Shown here in pieces: positions 61,109-64,000 of a stretch of 64,000 nucleotides of DNA. The notes beneath the pieces are model-generated. The model was not told where the DNA came from and did no database searches. It saw nothing but the letters and a program-made list of their open reading frames with translations. Location of the stretch: NCBI RefSeq assembly GCF_018612915.1, contig NZ_JAGGRL010000011.1:1-64000 (forward strand). The letters run 5' to 3'. This DNA comes from Stenotrophomonas sp. ISL-67. Its GTDB lineage: Bacteria; Pseudomonadota; Gammaproteobacteria; Xanthomonadales; Xanthomonadaceae. Within the stretch, counting starts at the first letter, position 1. Every line of letters begins with the position of its first letter. The translations under genes and the position numbers were made by a program.

Positions 61109-61211
61109 GGCGGCGGATTATCCCCGCAAGGCGCGGCCGCAGCCACCCCGCCCTCGTGAACCGAATAACCTCCGCTCAGGTTGATGACACCACCAACCAC
61201 AACGCCCCAGC

Positions 61212-61301
61212 GTAGAGCCACGCCCTGCGTGGCTGAAAGCAAACCGTACATCCACGCCTACGTGGCTGAAATCACCCCGTAGAGCCACGCCCTGCGTGGC
61301 T
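61212..61301 (+). repeat. Three direct REP units with 33-34 bp spacing
   Basis: Units at 61212, 61246 and 61279, the outer two identical in their GTAGAGCCACGC/GCGTGGCT arms and the middle one degenerate (GTACATCCACGC). Same orientation, unlike the inverted pairs. 8 bp from the following gene's stop. Confidence 0.85.
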
Positions 61302-61308
61302 GCGAACC

Positions 61309-61827
61309 CTACCAACGCTCACTGACATTGCCCGCCGCTGCGTCCGTGGTGGGCAGGAACGCGAGCGCCGTGCCCTGCGCATCGGCCACCATCCAACCGG
61401 CGCCAGCCTCGGTGGGCGTGAAGGCCAGTACATCGCCGGCTTTCAGCGCCTGCGCGGGGCTGTCGTCGCGGGCCGGCCACTGCACCACGGCCAGGTCGGT
61501 GGGGGCGTCGGGGTTCTTCAGGGCTACCTGGTAGGCGCCGTCGGCCTGGCGCTCCACCTTCTCCACCGTCAGCGGCGGCAGCGGCCCGGCCTTGGCACCC
61601 GCCGTGCCGGCGCCTGCATGCTTGGCCCCGCTACGCCGCTGCGAACCCTTGGCCGAGCCCTCGAAGCCTGCGATCGTCAGCCAGATCGGCGCGGTGATCA
61701 CCGCCACGCTCACTATTGAACCGACCATTCCGTAGCTCACCGACTTATCGGTGGAGTCCTGCGCCGCCACCGGCGAACTGGCCAGCACCATCGTCAACGC
61801 CGCGGCCAGGATCGAAAAACGCTTCAT
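61309..61827 (-). CDS. Exported hypothetical protein (DUF2145 partner)
   Basis: A 172-residue protein with a signal peptide (about 1-22) and possibly a hydrophobic helix (GSIVSVAVITAPIWLTIAG, about 36-54), followed by a Gly/Ala/Lys linker and a beta-rich C-domain (about 85-165) with LTVEKVERQADGAYQVAL and VQWPARDDS. It starts 55 bp past the stop of the DUF2145 gene upstream and looks co-transcribed with it. No function known to me. Confidence 0.7.
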   Translation of the reverse strand: MKRFSILAAALTMVLASSPVAAQDSTDKSVSYGMVGSIVSVAVITAPIWLTIAGFEGSAKGSQRRSGAKHAGAGTAGAKAGPLPPLTVEKVERQADGAYQVALKNPDAPTDLAVVQWPARDDSPAQALKAGDVLAFTPTEAGAGWMVADAQGTALAFLPTTDAAAGNVSERW

Positions 61828-61882
61828 GCCAACTCCTTCTGCAAAGGCGGTACCGGCAGCATGCCGCCACCGCGAAAAATCC

Positions 61883-62773
61883 TCAGGGCTTCGGTGCCGC
61901 CATTCCCACCACCGGCACGTGCGCCACGTTCAGTTCCTGCGCCAGCACCTTGCGCTGCTGCAGGAAATCAAACACCGATTCCACCGTCACCACCGAATAG
62001 TTGCCGGAAATACGCTCACTGGCCGGATGGTCGGTAGTGGCCGCATTGGCCGCAAAGAACCGCGCCCCCAGCCGCTTGCCCACCCCGATGTGCAGCGAAC
62101 TGGGTACGTACTGCTGTTCCTTCAACCACTGCTGCACCTGTGCGCGGCGCACCAGCAACGTGCCGTCGCGCGATTGCGCGATCGCCGCCGCCAGCACCTC
62201 CAGTACCCACTGGTTGGAATTCTGGTATTCGTCGCTGAAGGGGTAGGCCACCACGCTGTAGCGGGGTTCATGCAGTGCCTTGGCCTGGATGCCGGGGGCG
62301 GTGAGCATGCTCTTCAATGTCGCGCGCACCGCCGGCGTAGGCACGCCTACGCGCAGATCGGTATGCGTGCCGGTTTCGCCGATGAAGTTGCTCAGCCCTT
62401 CATGGAACAGCGCCGACGTGGACGACTTGCAGTGGTTGAGCAGGTGTACCGTGCGCCAGGTGCCATCGCCTTCGCGTACCGCGAAGGCCAAGTGGCTGTG
62501 GCGCAGGCCGTATCTGCTGAGGTCCTGTCCGCCGCGCGCGATGATCACTACGTCCACGTCGTCCAGCGCTTCCAAGGTTTCGTCGGCGCGCTGCGCCACA
62601 TCGAACATCGATGCCAGCGCAGCCGGGGTGGGGTGGCGCTGCTGGCATTCGGGTTGCTGGGATTGCGCATGTGCCGCCGGCGCGTGCAGCCACAACGCCG
62701 CGCACAACAGTGCAGGCAGCGCAAAGCGCTTCAGGGGCGGGCGTGGGGGCAAATGAGGGTAGGGCAGATCCAT
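61883..62773 (-). CDS. DUF2145 family exported protein
   Basis: A 296-residue protein with a signal-like N-terminus (hydrophobic about 16-36) and the DUF2145 body: DVDVVIIARGGQDLSRYGLR (about 72-91), HSHLAFAVREGDGTWRTVHLLNHC (within 92-115) and PRYSVVAYPFSDEYQNSNQW. The late SSLHIGVGKRLGARFF is also typical. The family is found in Proteobacteria and its function is unknown; the conserved His/Cys and serine residues suggest a papain-like or NlpC-like catalytic fold. Start at MDLPYPHL; a longer frame reaches into a REP. Confidence 0.82.
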   Translation of the reverse strand: MDLPYPHLPPRPPLKRFALPALLCAALWLHAPAAHAQSQQPECQQRHPTPAALASMFDVAQRADETLEALDDVDVVIIARGGQDLSRYGLRHSHLAFAVREGDGTWRTVHLLNHCKSSTSALFHEGLSNFIGETGTHTDLRVGVPTPAVRATLKSMLTAPGIQAKALHEPRYSVVAYPFSDEYQNSNQWVLEVLAAAIAQSRDGTLLVRRAQVQQWLKEQQYVPSSLHIGVGKRLGARFFAANAATTDHPASERISGNYSVVTVESVFDFLQQRKVLAQELNVAHVPVVGMAAPKP

Positions 62774-62833
62774 TGCAGTCCAGTCTCCAGCGGTACGGGG
62801 CCGCGTCGGCATCATAGCGGCATCAGGCAGTGT

Positions 62834-62855
62834 GCCGACCAACGGTCGGCGCTAC
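62834..62855 (-). repeat. REP palindrome before the tandem repeats
   Basis: Minus-strand GTAGCGCCGACC/GGTCGGC, adjacent to the tandem block that starts at 62862. Confidence 0.8.
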
Positions 62856-62861
62856 CGGGTT

Positions 62862-63190
62862 TTGGTTGATTGATCCCAATCCCAATGGGCCCGTACCAAT
62901 TCGTAGCCCCGGCCGTTGGCCGGACACCGCGCGCAGCGCGGCCCAAGCATCCGAAGCCGGGCAAAAACACCGCCCCCATGTTTCATCCAACGTTTAGACG
63001 ATCCGAAGCCAACGGTTGATTGATCCCAATCCCAATGGGCCCATAACAATTCGTAGCCCCGGCCGTTGGCCGGACACCGCGCGCAGCGCGGCCCAAGCAT
63101 CCGAAGCCGGGCAAAAACACCGCCCCATGTTTCATCCAACGTTTAGACGATCCAAAGCCAACGGTTGATCGATCCCAATCCCAATGGGCC
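62862..63190. repeat. Tandem direct repeats of 149-150 bp (2.2 copies)
   Basis: GGTTGATTGATCCCAATCCC recurs at 62864, 63014 and (as GGTTGATCGATC) 63163. Between, GTAGCCCCGGCC/GGCCGGAC (REP-like) and GCAAAAACACCGCCCC, TTCATCCAACGTTTAGACG recur. The copies differ by a handful of bases and one indel. They fill the 423-bp gap and contain frames that repeat themselves but are not genes. Confidence 0.88.
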
Positions 63191-63196
63191 CGCCCA

Positions 63197-64000
63197 TCAA
63201 CCCGGAATACCCAACGCCTCCCGCACCTGCAAGGCAATCCGCCCGGTCTCGCGCAGCGGCTCGATCGGCCCGGGGTAACCCCACTCCAACCAGCGTTCCT
63301 GCAGCCGCCCGCGTGCACGCAACGCCTGCTGGAACTGCACCATCCGGCCCTGCGCCTGGTGCGCCAGCGCCACCGCCACCGGCAAGCGCGTGCCGCACGC
63401 TTCAGACAGCAGGTTCACCGAATCGGGCGATACCACCACCCGGTCGGCCCAGCCCAGCAACCCCGCATACGGGTTCACACCGTCGCCGCCATCGCCCCAG
63501 ATCACCCCGGGCACATCGGCGAACGCACTGCGCAGCGCGCCCACCAATGCCGGGGGCGTGCGCCGCGAGGTGGTGGCCAGCAGGCTGCCGCCCTCCGCGC
63601 GCAGCTGCCCGGCCAGTTGCCGGAACACCTTCGCCATGTCCGGTTCATGCCACGGCGCGTGCGCGGTGGGGCCACCCACCAGCAGCGCGGTGCGCGGGCC
63701 GGGCAGGTCGCCGAAGCTGGCAAACGCCGCACGGCCCACCATCAGCCAATCGTCGTCCACCGGATTCAGGCTGCCCAACAGGGTGAGCACGTTGCTGCCG
63801 CGCAGGCGGTCGTGTTCGGGCACCACCAGCAGGTCCCAATGGCGCGTGCTCAGGCGCGGGTCGAGAATCTGCACCACCTTGCTGCCGCGCCGGCGCAGTT
63901 CGCGCAGCGCCCCGGCCGCCTGGCGGCCACACCCCACCGCCAGCCCGGGCGGCTGCGCAGTCAAGGTCGTGAACGCCACGCCATAACCCCCGGCCATGCC
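63197..64000 (-). CDS. Mitochondrial fission ELM1-family protein, partial
   Basis: The C-terminal 267 residues or so of a protein whose start lies beyond the window. The sequence has the ELM1-like, glycosyltransferase-B-type look: GRQAAGALRELRR near its visible start, LLVGGPTAHAPW (about 103-114), LATTSRRTPPALV (about 139-151) and RVVVSPDSVNLLSEACGTRLPV (about 186-207), a nucleotide-sugar-site-like loop. Bacterial members occur near LPS genes; the function is not settled. Confidence 0.82.
   Translation of the reverse strand, partial: GMAGGYGVAFTTLTAQPPGLAVGCGRQAAGALRELRRRGSKVVQILDPRLSTRHWDLLVVPEHDRLRGSNVLTLLGSLNPVDDDWLMVGRAAFASFGDLPGPRTALLVGGPTAHAPWHEPDMAKVFRQLAGQLRAEGGSLLATTSRRTPPALVGALRSAFADVPGVIWGDGGDGVNPYAGLLGWADRVVVSPDSVNLLSEACGTRLPVAVALAHQAQGRMVQFQQALRARGRLQERWLEWGYPGPIEPLRETGRIALQVREALGIPG

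Noticed and set aside
61212..61301. Possible CRISPR-like array
   Set aside because: Three palindromic REP units with short, dissimilar gaps and no cas genes; the same unit is spread over the whole window.
62852..63318. Two overlapping minus-strand frames with repeated peptide sequence
   Set aside because: They only reflect the 150-bp tandem DNA repeats; no ribosome site or protein-like character.

Overview
The window is a GC-rich chromosomal segment of a Xanthomonadaceae bacterium, most probably Stenotrophomonas. Three things point there. Short palindromes beginning with GTAG (the SMAG/REP type described in S. maltophilia) occur throughout, together with a REP-associated tyrosine transposase. 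The aa3 oxidase cluster has the order coxB-coxA-small TM gene-ctaG-coxC-surf1-hypothetical-ctaA-ctaB. Many small exported proteins are of the kind seen in Xanthomonads. The assignment is inference from content; no alignment was run.

Layout. 0-1.1 kb: the end of an rRNA operon with two tandem 5S genes, then the transposase. 1.2-10.7 kb: an M28 peptidase lipoprotein, a repeat protein, envC and ctpA (cell-wall hydrolase control and C-terminal processing), a rhomboid protease, a FadL-type porin, a ThuA-like protein and an exported protein. 10.7-14.0 kb: putA. 14.4-22.4 kb: the cytochrome aa3 oxidase operon with heme A synthesis and copper insertion factors. 22.5-25.7 kb: a ChaN/TIKI-like protein, a repeat-rich gap, an SBF-type transporter and a small phosphatase. 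25.7-33.3 kb: dnaG, yihY, yqeY and rpsU facing tsaD, then a two-gene accessory insert, folB and an MscS-type channel. 33.3-38.1 kb: a GH3 glycosidase behind a LacI-type operator, a lipoprotein and a PQQ-type sugar dehydrogenase.

38.2-51.2 kb is the most coherent accessory block. It holds an amino-acid permease, an L,D-transpeptidase-fold protein, an RpiR regulator, an L-Ala-D/L-Glu-type epimerase, an NlpC/P60 endopeptidase, and divergently a transglutaminase-like protein, a TonB receptor, a serine hydrolase and a VanX-type D,D-dipeptidase. Together these look like a system that takes up and breaks down peptidoglycan peptides. A pair of AT-rich inverted repeats sits exactly on the two divergent promoters, as expected of an operator. 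This is inference from gene families and layout.

51.4-64 kb: an EF-hand protein, a HAD hydrolase, 2-oxoadipate dioxygenase (HglS-like), an acetyl-CoA:succinate CoA-transferase family protein, glnE, a queuosine-precursor transporter, a DUF2145 pair, tandem 150-bp repeats and a partial ELM1-family gene.

Repeats are the other theme. REP palindromes lie inside four coding sequences and supply the stop codons of two more. Larger composite elements of about 150-200 bp with REP-like ends recur at least four times.
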